Source: Quillaja saponaria
Taxonomy: Eukaryota; Streptophyta; Magnoliopsida; Fabales; Quillajaceae
Direction of reading: 5' to 3'
Length of the DNA stretch: 64,000 nucleotides
NCBI GenBank assembly: GCA_029379385.1
Contig: CM055614.1
Coordinates: 20,999,994 to 21,063,993, forward strand
The notes beneath the pieces are model-generated. The model did not search any database, was not told where the DNA came from, and was given only the letters and a program-made list of their open reading frames with translations. Positions 1 to 10,649 of the stretch are shown here, one piece after another (position 1 is the first letter of the stretch; every line of letters begins with the position of its first letter). A program made the position numbers and the translations under genes.

Positions 1-70
1 ATGCCACATGGTTTTTTATGTGCCAATACTTTACGATATTTTTCAAATCTGTTTTCGTATTGAACAATTG

Positions 71-864
71 TCAATTATGAAAATTATCATGCAACTCGCA
101 CTGCTGAGACACAACATTGAAAGTGTCTGCTGCGAATGCCTCCTTAATGTTAACGCCAATTAAGAAGGAGTTCGGGACATATTCGCTAAAAAACTCATCT
201 TCTTTTTTGACAAAATCCTCATCATCAACATCGTCATCATAATCCAGGTCATCTTCATCACTATCATGTTCCGGATCAATGGGATGAGCATCGTCAAATC
301 CCGGTTCAGGATCAACGGCATGAGAATCGTCAAAACAGGGTTGTTCTGAGTTTAACATCAAGGTTGGAGACAGATGAGATAATGAAGTCTCTTGTATAAC
401 TGGCGAGAGTGCTATATTATCATGATACAATCCATGAGGCATACTACCAGCATTTCTTGATTGAGTTTCTATAACTCTGTCTTTCGAGGCATATCCATTA
501 GGAAATGATGAATATTCGCCATGTCCGAACAGGGTATACCCTGAACTGTGTTTTTCTCCAAGTATAGCTCCAAACAAAATCTAAGACCTTGCACACTAGC
601 ATGTCCGAACATGACCTCCAAATCATCATCATCATCATCATTTACTTTAATTAGACTATACCATGTTGAATTATTAGATGCATTCAGAAATCGACAAATG
701 ATGCTGAGGTACTCAGTTCTCTAGTCAACCTTTAGCCCTTTGCACAAATGACCATGAAATCGGACATAATTGATACCCATCGGCATCCGAATACATTTAA
801 CGGGAGGTAAACTATATTCAACACCTTTTGACCCAGTTGTGATCTCACCATTCATGTAACACAT
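71..864 (-). pseudogene. MULE (MuDR-like) transposase N-terminus, broken
   Basis: A minus-strand reading starts at the ATG at 862-864. The first part (down to about 720) has the layout of the amino-terminal plant MULE module: a short N-terminal segment, then a KVD...EYLSII stretch and a block of aspartates at about 625-640 before an EVMFGHAS motif. An in-frame TAG lies at about 721 and a frameshift near 580-600 moves the reading into an open frame that runs to 71. This second part is rich in Asp/Glu (a run of about 25 mostly acidic residues near 190-260). Neither the zinc-finger nor the DDE catalytic part is present; the protein would have continued past the left edge. The family call rests on overall arrangement, not on catalytic residues, so it is tentative. 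The alternative is an unrelated acidic plant protein. Confidence 0.4.
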
Positions 865-899
865 AATTGTTATCTAATCCATGATGTACTTTGTTCTTT

Positions 900-1229
900 T
901 AAAGTTTCAAATTAACATTAGATTACTACCTAATTTACCACAAAAACACTAAATGTAATAATTATGAAATTAATTTCTATCAAAACTATTAATTACATAT
1001 TTCATTAGTTCTCTAATAATTTCATCAAAATAAGTAATTCTAATAAACATAAATTAGTAATAAAAATAAATAATTTACTTATTATAATAAAATTTCTAAT
1101 TTCGATTAAATTATTAATCATATTTTATTATTATAGTAACACTAATCATAAATTTTCTAATAACTAAATTAAGTAAATTTCTAATTCTAATCATATTTTA
1201 TTTTATCATTTACTCATTATCACTAATTA
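900..1229. other. AT-rich stretch without a gene
   Basis: Very AT-rich DNA with short TAATAA and ATTA runs. No open frame, no splice-like exon and no terminal repeat of an element is visible. Confidence 0.6.
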
Positions 1230-1730
1230 ATTATTAAACATATTCCTATTATGATAAAATATATAATAATAATAGCAATATTTATTTTTATTATTTTTCT
1301 AAGAAAACTATATAAAAAATACATTTTTTATAAAAACAATATAAAAATTACATTATTAATTTCCTGTTATGACAAAATATGTAATAATAATAAATAAATA
1401 AAACAATATTTATTTTCATTGCTTTCTAACAAGAATACATAAAAATTATATTATTTATAAAAATAATATAAAAATTACATTGTTAATTTTCTGTTATGAT
1501 AAAATATGTAATAATAATAAATAAATAAAACAATATTTATTTTCATTGCTTTTCTAACAAAACTACATAAAAATTACTATATTTATAAAAACTACATAAA
1601 AATTACATTATTAATTTCTTGTTATGATAAACTATCTAATAATAATAATATTCATTTTCGTTACTTTTCTAACAAAACTACAAAAAAATTACTATATTTA
1701 CAAAAAACTATATAAAATTACACTATTTAA
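1230..1730. repeat. Tandem repeat, about 115-125 bp unit, about 4 copies
   Basis: A block starting with a TTATGATAAAATAT-like segment, then (TAATAA)n, then CAATATTTATTTT, then CTAACAAAACTA and ending in AAAAATTACATT recurs about four times, with starts near 1240, 1350, 1470 and 1600. Copies differ by small indels in the AT-rich parts. No coding content. Confidence 0.7.
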
Positions 1731-2750
1731 ATTTTATCAAAGTTCTTGCACTGTGAGTGAGATGTGATCAGCCTTATAAGAAATTAGAATTCTGGTGCTT
1801 TATGTTTATGTTTCTTTCCTTACATGGCTATCAATTCATCTAAGGTGTTGCCGAGTTTATTATTTATTGTAGTCAATACGAAGTTAACAAGTTTTTTTTT
1901 CATTTTTTATTTTTTTATTTTTTTGAAATGTATTTGTTGTAATCAGAGTGTTTTTAATCAAGTTTTTCTTTTCTTAATAAAGCTTGCTCTTTAAAAAGTT
2001 ATAATATATAAATTCCACAGATGATCCACCATCAATTTACCTAAAAGTCATAGCAATATATTGCCTAAAAAAATATATACTCGTTATCACTGATTAATTA
2101 TTTTAATATATTCATTTATTATGATAAAATATTTACTAATAATAAAATAGAATTTTCCTTTTTTAATTTTATAAATTTTCTACTAAAACTAAAAAACTAT
2201 TAATCACAATATTACTGTTTATAAACTTTAAAGTAATTATAACTAAAAACTAAGATTAATATAACAAGAAAGTACCTTGGTGTGAGTGGTGGATAAGGGA
2301 ATGAATATAAGCACTGGAGAAAAATTGAGAAAATGTATTGTTAATGAAATAAATTTACTGTGAGTAAATGAAATATTTAATAATAATACTCCAAAATAAC
2401 AATATTAATTTTATCAATGTAACAAAAATATATCTTTCTTGTGTGAATGATGAACGAAGAATGCACGTGAGCAATTGAGAGAAAGAAATGAAATATATCA
2501 CTAGAAATAAAATTGAAGTGTGAAGATGGAGTGAAGTTGGAAAATAAAGAAAGTAAAACCTGTGTGTTGAAGAATGTGAGAAAAAGGTGAGGAATATATA
2601 AAGTGCAGAGAAAGAGTACTTGTATAAGTTTGAGGTGGGAAATTTTGATTTGTTGAAGGTGATAAAGGGTTTATGTATAAGATGGAGATGAGAATGGGTG
2701 AGAATGATTTATGGAGAATGAAGAATAATGCTTCACGGGTGTAAGAGCAA
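1731..2750. other. Non-coding AT-rich region
   Basis: Holds T-rich tracts (about 1895-1930), TAAT-rich stretches and a purine-rich segment after 2450. The minus strand across 2500-2970 reads as Phe/Leu/Ser-rich open frames, which is what a purine-rich sequence gives by chance. Nothing else seen. Confidence 0.5.
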
Positions 2751-2799
2751 CAAATTATGGCATGCAAGAGGCATAAAAATAAAAGTAAAAATGAATGGC

Positions 2800-2915
2800 A
2801 TGTCGAGTTTTGCAAGTAAAGGAAAAGAAACAAAATAAAGCATGCAAAAAAAAAAAAAAAAATTGCACGCAGAGTTTTGCAGGTAAAGGAAAGGAAAAAA
2901 ACAAAGCATGCAATG
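2800..2915. repeat. Short direct repeat, two copies about 65 bp apart
   Basis: The segment GAGTTTTGCAAGTAAAGG followed by a purine-rich stretch and AAAGCATGCAA occurs at about 2807-2850 and again, slightly diverged, at about 2872-2913. The first copy ends in a 17-base A tract. No gene seen here. Confidence 0.6.
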
Positions 2916-3301
2916 AGATTGAATGAAGCAGGAAAAAAAAAAATAAAGCATGTGACTCATTCTTTGCAAATTTTTTATTCATTGAGATATCCATCCAAGT
3001 TTGAAATTTCAAAGCATGGTGTTTATTTAAGCGATGAAGGAGCAAAGATCGAGCTTACGAAGAAGAGAGTGAATTGAACTTTGTCAAATATTTTCTGGAG
3101 CATGTCAAATCAATGACTTAACTTCCTATATCATATCCACCTTAAGTAGGAAACGAAATTGAAACTACATGTGTTTTGAAAATTTTATGTTAATTTTATC
3201 AACTTAAGTAAATAAAATTTTAATACTTATTAAATTAAGGAACTTCTGCAGTTATCATGATTCATGAATGATATTGTTCCACTGGCTAACGTTATATCAA
3301 A

Positions 3302-3891
3302 ATGTTCTTCTTGTTAGGTGAACATTGTTTCTACTTTGGTCTATTTTGTAAGACTCTTCTGAAGAACCTCGCTTATCGTAAAACCATTGATGGCTCTTCT
3401 CCTGATAACCTGAATATGGTTTCTGCAACAGAAATTGCTTTTGGCAATTTAGATCATGTTGTAAACTTTGATTCTCCTATAAACGAATTGGAAATGCTAG
3501 GTAGCATGACTGAAAGAAATCTGCAACGATATTTAAATGAGCATATGATATTTGATGGAATATTTGGGAAAATTGATGACAATAATGAAACAGATGCAAA
3601 CATGGATGTGAATTTGAAACTTTTAGAGGAAAAGATGGTATGGCATTGATCACTGATGATTTTGATGAACCTCAGAGTAAGCAGGAAAGAGTTTTTCAAG
3701 GTCTTTCAATTGCTCCAGTGGGTAATCATATTATACTCAAGACTCACATTAATACGGAGTTAGGTTGCAATATCACCGAGGAATATGTGAAGCTTGCCCA
3801 AGTCCATAATATTAATGAGAATGATGAGCTGAAATTTGACTTTGGTAGCTATAATGCCATATCAGGTCAGGTGATGATAGCTTCTCAGTGA
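3302..3891 (+). pseudogene. Frameshifted gene fragment, family not recognised
   Basis: Two overlapping plus-strand frames read like one protein. The first (3302-3649, 115 codons) ends with LKLLEEKM and a stop. The second starts at the ATG at 3640 and continues with ITDDFDEPQSKQ through 3891. The frames differ by two bases at about 3636-3642, so this is a small indel or an unrecognised splice junction. The composition is ordinary globular protein (Asp/Glu/Asn-rich, with an acidic helix-like stretch NNETDANMDVNLK) and unlike the transposon frames around it. The start is arbitrary because upstream exons may be missing. I do not recognise the family and assign no function. The 300 bp after the stop (3892-4187) look like 3'-UTR or intron, and copia-1 is inserted at 4188. 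Confidence 0.4.
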
Positions 3892-4182
3892 CTGTGAAGC
3901 AAATTTATGAGGAAAATATTGTCCACTTTTAGGTTTCTATCTCCTTAATGTCCCTAGGCCACCGGTTGGATTCTTTCCCTCCATCCGATGGAAGCAGTGA
4001 TAAGATATATGAATAATATCTGTTGGATGCCTTCATTTTAAGTATAATTCTTCCCATGTAGTTTTGTTCTTCAATGTAATTGTCCTCCTTTTTCAACTTA
4101 GCATAATATTGTAGTCAGTATTAAGTAACATATATGATAAAAGCTAGCATTTGCCTCACCAATCTCTCTAATACAGCATGTA

Positions 4183-4187
4183 AGTTT
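4183..4187. repeat. Left target-site duplication of copia-1 (AGTTT)
   Basis: AGTTT directly precedes the left LTR; the identical five bases follow the right LTR at 8571-8575. Five bp is the usual Ty1/copia duplication size. Confidence 0.85.
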
Positions 4188-4317
4188 TGTTGGTAAATTT
4201 GAGTTGCTACAGCAGAGCTCTAAACAAGAAGAGTATTTTTAATTTTTGATGAAATGTAATCTTCCTTTAATTTTTTTTGAATGCAAATAGTACAAGAGAA
4301 GCTTCTATTTATACACC
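4188..4317 (-). repeat. Truncated 3' LTR of copia-1
   Basis: The first 130 bases match the first about 133 bases of the right LTR (8286-8419) with about five substitutions and a length change in a T tract. After TATTTATACACCT the sequence jumps straight into RNase H coding DNA. About 150 bp of LTR, the polypurine tract and the last part of the polyprotein are therefore missing. Confidence 0.85.
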
Positions 4318-5640
4318 TTTGCAAGCTGTTCTTCAGTTCTGCAATACTTGAGATGAATAACTTCTTTCTCAATAGCATCTCTAATGAAATGGTATTTTAT
4401 TGCAATATGTTTGGTTTTGTCATTACTAATTGGATTTTTTCCAATTGCAATTGCGGATTTGTTGTCACAAAATAACACAGTCTTTCCTTCTTGCTTTTCA
4501 CCAACGTCATCTATGAATTTTTGAAGCCAAATAGCTTGAGAAGTAGCTTTTGCAGCAGCTACATACTCAGCCTCAGCAGATGATTGAACCACAATATTTT
4601 TCTTTTTAAAGGCCCACAAACATACTCCCGATCCAAGAGAGAAAACATAGCCAGAAGTACTTTTCATGTCATCTTGGCATCCAGCCCAATCACTGTCTGT
4701 ATAGTCAATCAATTTTGAATCTTCAACAGTTCTATAAAAAATTTCATAGTCTAGTGTACGTTGCAAGTACCTTAGCACCCTCCTTGCAACTCCATAATGA
4801 ATTTAACTTGGTTCCTGCATATATCTAGACAACAAACTTGCAGCAAACATAATATCTGGCCTAGGAGCTGTAAGATATAGTAAGCTACCAACTAGACTTC
4901 AATATTTTGAGGCATCAACCTTCTTACCACCATCTTCTTTCCTTAGTTTTTCATTTACAACAAGAGGAGTAGAAACTGCTTTGCAGCGAAGCATATTAAA
5001 TTTCTTTAAAATTCCTTCAGCATACTTTCTTTGAGAAATGAAGATCCCATCTTTTGTTTGAGAAACTTCAATTCCCAATAAATAATTAAGTAAGTCCAAA
5101 TCAATCATTTCATAAGTACGCATCATGTCTTCTTTGAATTCATGAATCATATTTTCATCATTCCCTGTAAATAATAAGTCATCAACATACACAGAAACGA
5201 TGAGAATAGAAAAGGCAGCTTTCTTTACGTAGAGTGCAGGCTCACTTTTGCTTCTATGAAAACTTTTTGTAGAGAAATATTTGTCAATTTCACTATACCA
5301 AGCTCTTGGAGCTTGTTTCAACCCATAGAGAGCTTTTCGAAGCTTTAAAACTTTATCTTCTCTCAATTTCTTCATGAAGCCTTGTGGTTATTCTACATAA
5401 ATTTCTTCATCCAATACTCCATTAAGGATTGCGGATTTTACATCAAGCTGATAAATTTTTCATTGTTTTTTAGCAGCTAAAGCAATTAAAGTTCTTATTG
5501 TTTCAAGCCTAGCAACAGGAGCAAATGTCTCATAAAAATCAATACCTGACTTTTGAGTGAACCCTTTTGCTACAAGCCTCACTTTATGCTTCTGGATGCT
5601 TCCATCTTGATTAAATTTGGTTTGTAAATCCATTTAACTC
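4305..5640 (-). pseudogene. Copia-1 reverse transcriptase and RNase H
   Basis: Copies the RNA genome into DNA and removes the template strand. Reading right to left, the RT starts with the conserved QLDVKSA-type segment near 5440, interrupted by a stop near 5390. The KALYGLKQAPRAWY motif lies near 5300 and the active-site box YVDDLLFTG near 5190, with both catalytic Asp present. The region ends with the LLGIEV and STPL motifs. RNase H follows (4305-4778) with DSDWAG, the STSGYVF box, SSAEAEY and KHIAIKYHFIRD. A frame break near 4779-4898 separates RT from RNase H. The frame ends abruptly after TEEQLAK where the left deletion begins. The enzyme core is well preserved, but the polyprotein is not continuous. 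Confidence 0.9.
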
Positions 5641-6929
5641 TAACAATATTTCTTCCTTTCGGTCGATCTACAAGTTCCCAAGTATTATTTTTTTCAATCA
5701 TTTTGATTTCATCTTTCATTGCATGCTGCCACACTTCTTCCTTTTCTGCTTGTTCAAATGATTCTGGTTCAACAATAGCATAATTGCAAGTTGCATATAT
5801 ATCACCGAGCCTTTTAGTCTTTCTTGGAGGAGTTTCTAGAGATGAGTAAATTTGTGATGATGTTCCTTCACCTGAATTGAGACTTGAAGGAGGTGCTGGA
5901 GACAGTGATTGAATTTCTTCTTCAGTTGTTGGTGCTTTGTGCTTTTCTTCAAAGACAACATACAGGAGCTCCTTCACACCTTTTTGTTTCCAATCCCAAG
6001 ATGCATTTTCATCAAAGGTAACATCTCTACTCACAATTAACTTGTTAGTTTCAACATTATACAAACGATATCCTTTCGTTTGAGAACTATAGCCAACAAA
6101 AATACATTTTTCAGCCTTTTTATCAAACTTTGTTCTTGTTTGTGAAGGAATATGAGCAAAACAAATGCATCCAAAAATTCTGAAATGCCTTATTGAAGGC
6201 TTGATTCCGGCCCATGCTTCAAGAGGCATCATGTTTTTGACAACTTTAGTTGGACATCTATTAAGAATATAAACAGCCGTATGAACAGCTTCCACCCAAA
6301 AAGATTTTGGCAAACCTTTCTCAGTCAATATAGAGGTTGCCATATCCACAATGGTTATGTTTTTCCTCTCAGCGACTCCATATTGTTGTCAACTGCTTCC
6401 ATATGCCTTCATCTCTACAATATTCTTCAAATTCTTTTAAGGTATATTCTCCACCTCTGTCATTACGAATCATTTTAATAGAATGACCACTTTGTTTTTC
6501 AACATACTCTTTGAATCTTTTTGAAACAAGATAAGTTTCTGAATTTTCTTTTAAAAAATACACCCAAGTCATACAAGAATAGTCATCTATAAAAGTCAGA
6601 AAATACCTTTGCTGGCTTAAGGAAGGAGTTTTCATTTGGCCACAAATATCAGTATGAATGAGTTCTAATGAAGCTTTGGTTCTCCAAGTGCTTTGTCTTG
6701 GAAATGAGGCACGATGTTGCTTTCCCATGATGCAATTTTCACATGGATCCAGCTGAGACTCAATGTTTGGCAAGCCAATCACCATATATTTTTGTTTGAG
6801 AAGCTTCAACCCATTGAAATTGAGATGACAAAATCTCTTATGCCATAGCCAACTATCCTGCACAATTTCAGTCTTCAATGCAAGAAAATTAGCATAATGA
6901 AATTGGATTGGAAAACTTCTATGCTCCAT
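5640..6929 (-). pseudogene. Copia-1 integrase (GAG_pre-integrase and rve core)
   Basis: Inserts the cDNA into the host genome. The 6369-6929 frame starts with the pre-integrase zinc-binding module (WHKRFCHLN...CENCIMGKQ, an HHCC pattern), then the catalytic core with the first Asp in HTDICG and the second in RNDRGGEYT. A frameshift and stop near 6350-6390 fall where the core's conserved PQQNG-type segment should be. The 5579-6349 frame resumes with SFWVEAVHTAVYILNR, including the region of the catalytic Glu, then the C-terminal FDKKAEKCIFVGYS motif. It runs on into the linker before RT. Clear copia integrase, inactive because of the frame break. Confidence 0.9.
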
Positions 6930-7019
6930 GTTGACTTAGGCAATAACAAGATTTTTGTCCCGATCAAAGATAGTGCATCCTCCATTCTCAAAATGAAGAC
7001 GATAGCCATTTTCAATAAG

Positions 7020-7480
7020 CTATCTAGTATTAAGCAAATTTTGATTTAATTTAGAAACCAATAAAACATCATGAATGAACTTGGTCCTTTTTTTTAGTTT
7101 TAATTGAAATTCCTCATTTTCATTTCGATTCAACAATATCTCCATTTCCCAAACGAACCTTTGGGGTGAGAGAATTATCAATTTCAATAAATATTTCTTT
7201 GTTTCCAGCCATGTGGGTACTGCAACCACTATCAAGATACCATACATCATTTTTCTTTTTAACATTAGAATCAGAAGCATAAAATAACTTCCCTTTACAA
7301 TTATCATTCTTTTCTTCACAAAAATTTGCTTTGTCTTCTTTTATTAATATGCAGTCTTTTTTAACATGGCCAAACTTTTTGCAATTGTAACACTGTAGCT
7401 TACCACGAAACCAGCATTTGGAAGTTGAATGATTTGAATTTTTTCAAATTTTGCATGAGAAATTAGAATTATGAGAAGTC
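7020..7480 (-). pseudogene. Copia-1 zinc knuckle and aspartic protease
   Basis: A CCHC nucleic-acid-binding knuckle (C-X2-C-X4-H-X4-C, CYNCKKFGHVKKDC) is read at 7351-7392. The aspartic protease active site WYLDSGCSTHM follows at about 7210-7248, with LGNG near 7150. The knuckle, the protease and the next segment lie in different frames because of small indels, so the longest open frame here (7020-7319) is only partly the true one. The protease would cut the polyprotein. Confidence 0.8.
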
Positions 7481-7599
7481 ATACCTCTTTCATCTTTTTC
7501 ACCCTTCACCTCATTTTTATCCTTCCACCGTCGGCTTACCTTGCTTTGATTTTCATCTTTCTTGAAAAATGCTTTGGATTTAGAGGAATGCTAACTCTA

Positions 7600-8150
7600 T
7601 CTGCTCATCATTTCTTTTTAGTCTTCTTTCTTCATGCGACTACAATGATCCCATCAACTGCTCCACAAACAAGGTAGAAAGATCTTTTGATTCTTCAATT
7701 GTGGCAACAATTGGATCATACTTCTCCGGTAAACTAATCAGAATTTTCTCAACTATTTTTTTATTAGTAACTTCTTCTCCAAAAGTTCTCATTTGATTAA
7801 CAATTTCAATGACTTTTGAAAAATAATCTTTTACTACTTCAGAATCCTTCATCCTTAAATTCTCGAATTGTCTCCTTAGAGATTGAAGTTTCACAATGAT
7901 TGATTTGCTATCACCATGAAATTCTTTCTCCAATATTTCCCATGCATCCTTTGCTGAATTGGCTCTAATGATTATTGGAACAATTGCTGGTGAAATTCCA
8001 TTATGAACTTTTGAAAAAGCTTTAGCATCCAACATTTGGTCTGTATCAAGTTTTTGTTTTTGTGTAGTTGAGAGTTCTTCTTCATTATCTGGCATATTGA
8101 AACCAGATTCAACGATATTCTATAACCCATCGGCTAGAAGAAGGGTCTTC
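7600..8150 (-). pseudogene. Copia-1 gag (UBN2-type capsid)
   Basis: The open frame 7640-8095 reads as the gag-polypeptide of copia LTR elements: AKDAWEILEKEF near 7940, LQSLRRQFENLRMKDSE near 7870 and VEKILISLPEKYDPIVATIE near 7720. These are standard landmarks of this capsid family, which packages the RNA. The frame continues poorly on the N-terminal side (8096-8240), where a degraded leader joins the primer-binding site. Confidence 0.85.
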
Positions 8151-8273
8151 ATCTTCAGCTTCCAAAATTGATAGTTTTCTCCCGAAAAGATTGGAATAAC
8201 AGAGTAAGAAACTTTAGATACTCCAATGGAAGACTCCATAATAAGAGCGCCCAGATGAATTGATTGAAACACA

Positions 8274-8284
8274 CTCTGGTACCA
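8274..8284 (-). promoter_or_regulatory. Copia-1 primer-binding site (initiator tRNA-Met type)
   Basis: Minus strand TGGTACCAGAG begins two bases after the 5' LTR end. It differs at one base from TGGTATCAGAG, the usual plant copia site complementary to the 3' end of initiator tRNA-Met. Confidence 0.8.
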
Positions 8285-8285
8285 C

Positions 8286-8570
8286 TGTTGGTAAATTTGA
8301 GTTGCTACAGCAAAGCTCTAAATAAGAAGAGTTTTTTTTTTTTTTTTTTAATGATGAAATGTAATCTTCCTTTAATTTTTCTGAATGCAAATAGTACAAG
8401 AAAAGGTTCTATTTATACACCTCTAATGACCTTTCTAGAAATACAAATACATGAACAATGAATATTCACCATGCACTTACATTAATTGATAAACATATAA
8501 AATAGAAATGTATGTGAATAATTCATGAATCTAGAAAAACTAAATTCATGAAAGTGCATTAATTCCAACA
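8286..8570 (-). repeat. Complete 5' LTR of copia-1
   Basis: 285 bp, with ends TGTTGG and CCAACA on the plus strand (TG...CA on either strand). On the element's strand it contains GTATAAATAG (about 8407-8416), a good TATA box. It is followed by the target duplication AGTTT at 8571-8575. Confidence 0.9.
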
Positions 8571-8575
8571 AGTTT

Positions 8576-10600
8576 AAGCTTAGCCAGCTTAGTTTCTCTT
8601 CACATGGCTTATTTGTGTAATTAAAATGCTTCTACCTAGCGACTTACCTTAAATTCTTATTGAAAGGGAGGAAAACAAGTTTGTAGTGTCAACCAAAAGC
8701 ATTATAATGTAAATGGGTTCGAGGACATGCAATTGGATAAAATAGAAACTCTAAACTATAGTTTTGCAAACATGTGAAGAATATCTTTCTCTACCCAATG
8801 TGCATCGGTAGATTTGGCAAATAGCATAGCAATTAAAAGGGCATATGTTACGTCTGCGGAAGTTGAATCACAAGAACTCTTGTTGAATATGGTTGTTAGA
8901 CATCAGCTTACAACTGTATATATGTGTATGGTGTAGAATAGAATTTAACTATGATGATGTCATGTGTCCAACTTACAAGGCAAAAATCACTGAACAAATC
9001 ATTGTGTTGGATAGTGGATCACCGATCACCCACAATTCTCATGGTCTCTGAATTTGATTAATGGTATTATTATCTTTTCATGTATAATAAATAATAAGCC
9101 ATCAAGTCTGATAAATCATGTTCTCTTATGCTATGATGTGATGTAATGCCTCTCATTATTATATACTTGAAATAAATATATTTTCCTCAAACAAAATAGA
9201 AAATCATAATTACTCGTCGCCCTTTTTTTCCATGTTGCAAGGAAGTTAGGAATTCTTGTGGCATTTTACATTTACTGTATGTAGTGGTAAGTTTCTAAAG
9301 TTAAGGAAACTTTGTAGTAGTATATGAAATAGGTGGATCTTTGATCAGCAGAATGAACAGTGCCCAGTTGTCATTCTTACAGTAGATAGAGATACTGGTT
9401 TTGACAAGGAATAGGCTTCCACGTCTCCTCCTTGGTGATAAGTAAATGTTTTACATTACCAGGGACCATAGAAGGAATAGACTTTTAGGTTGAAAATATG
9501 GTTGAATTGAAGTAGCTAGAAGATTTTAGATTTCAAGATGACAGTAAGCAAAAGCCTAAATATGGTTAAAATTATTGTAGAGATCACTGTATTTTATATA
9601 GATGCGTAAGCATTTTTACAGTTTTGTAATCAACCTTGAGGTAGAGGATAGAGCCATATTCATGCTGAAATCCAGTTCAATGCAGCAAGGTTAAGTACAC
9701 AGAATGTAGTGAGTTGCCCTCATGTTTATTGCATTAATAAAAGAATCCTATTACATGACAAAAAGGAAACCTTAGATTCTTGCTCAGTTTTTGCTTTTGT
9801 TTTCCCTTTTAAGCCAATAATTAGTGAAGAATCAAATCAAAAGCAACTATATTAATTTTCAACGACAAAAGAATAAAGGCTAGAGATCAGGTTTTAGCTT
9901 CTTTGGATTAAAGAACAGAAGCATACATTTCAGGAGACTAATGTGCTTGTTTTATGAACTAACAAGTTCTCCCAATTTTTTGATGTTTATTTCTTCTTCT
10001 TTTTTCTACTCTCAGCATCATCTGCACATGCTGTGCCAATTAATGTATACACTACAATATGTAAAAGATGATTTTTTTTTTATTATTATTAATTTTTTTA
10101 TGTCTGATCCTTTTGAACTAAAGACAGCTTACTATAACAGGTGGAACAAAAAAGCAGAACAACGATCTTGCATCTGAAACAAACTCCTAATCTCTCAATT
10201 TGAAAAAACATGCGCATGATATAAGGTTATAAAATAGACAGTGAAATGGTAACACAACAGTTCACAAGTGTTTTATGTAAACAAACCAAGACTCTTCATG
10301 GTGATAGAAAAACAAAACCTGAATTAGGATAACACATATCTTCTTTATGTATAAGTAATGAATAATACATCTAAAACAAAGTACATTTATGGCCTGACAA
10401 GGGAAAAAAAAATGAAGGGTTCTTTATGGGATCCACCATCACAATCCTGTGGGGTTCAAGGGTGATTCTTCTTAGCAGTCATAATCCCACTTAACCAAAA
10501 TTTCTACCCAATTGCGGTCATGTATACCTTTCCTTTACATACCCAAAATTCCCAAACTTGCATCCCCTTCACACCAAAAATTTGGGTATTGTTACATATC
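8576..10600. other. Region without a recognisable gene
   Basis: About 2 kb of ordinary AT-rich sequence without a convincing frame or a terminal repeat. It directly follows copia-1 and could be 3' flank or intron of the gene fragment at 3302-3891. A T tract sits at about 10071-10080. Confidence 0.4.
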
Positions 10601-10649
10601 TTTGTGATAAATAAAACGTTCCTATTAACACTAAAAAATATGCAAGGTG

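Larger units (their letters stand above)
4188..8570 (-). mobile_element. Ty1/copia retrotransposon copia-1
   Basis: A 4,383-bp insertion read on the minus strand. It has a full right LTR (the element's 5' LTR), a primer-binding site, gag, zinc knuckle, protease, integrase, reverse transcriptase, RNase H and a truncated left LTR. The order gag-PR-INT-RT-RNH is diagnostic of copia. The ends are TGTTGG...CCAACA and the flanks carry a perfect AGTTT duplication, so this is a single insertion. The coding region is interrupted by several frameshifts and stops, so it cannot make a full polyprotein, although each domain is well preserved and the RT active site is intact. Confidence 0.93.

Noticed and set aside
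2501..3045. Three overlapping minus-strand ORFs rich in Phe, Leu and Ser
   Set aside because: They are the complement of a purine-rich repeat tract; no motif, overlapping frames.
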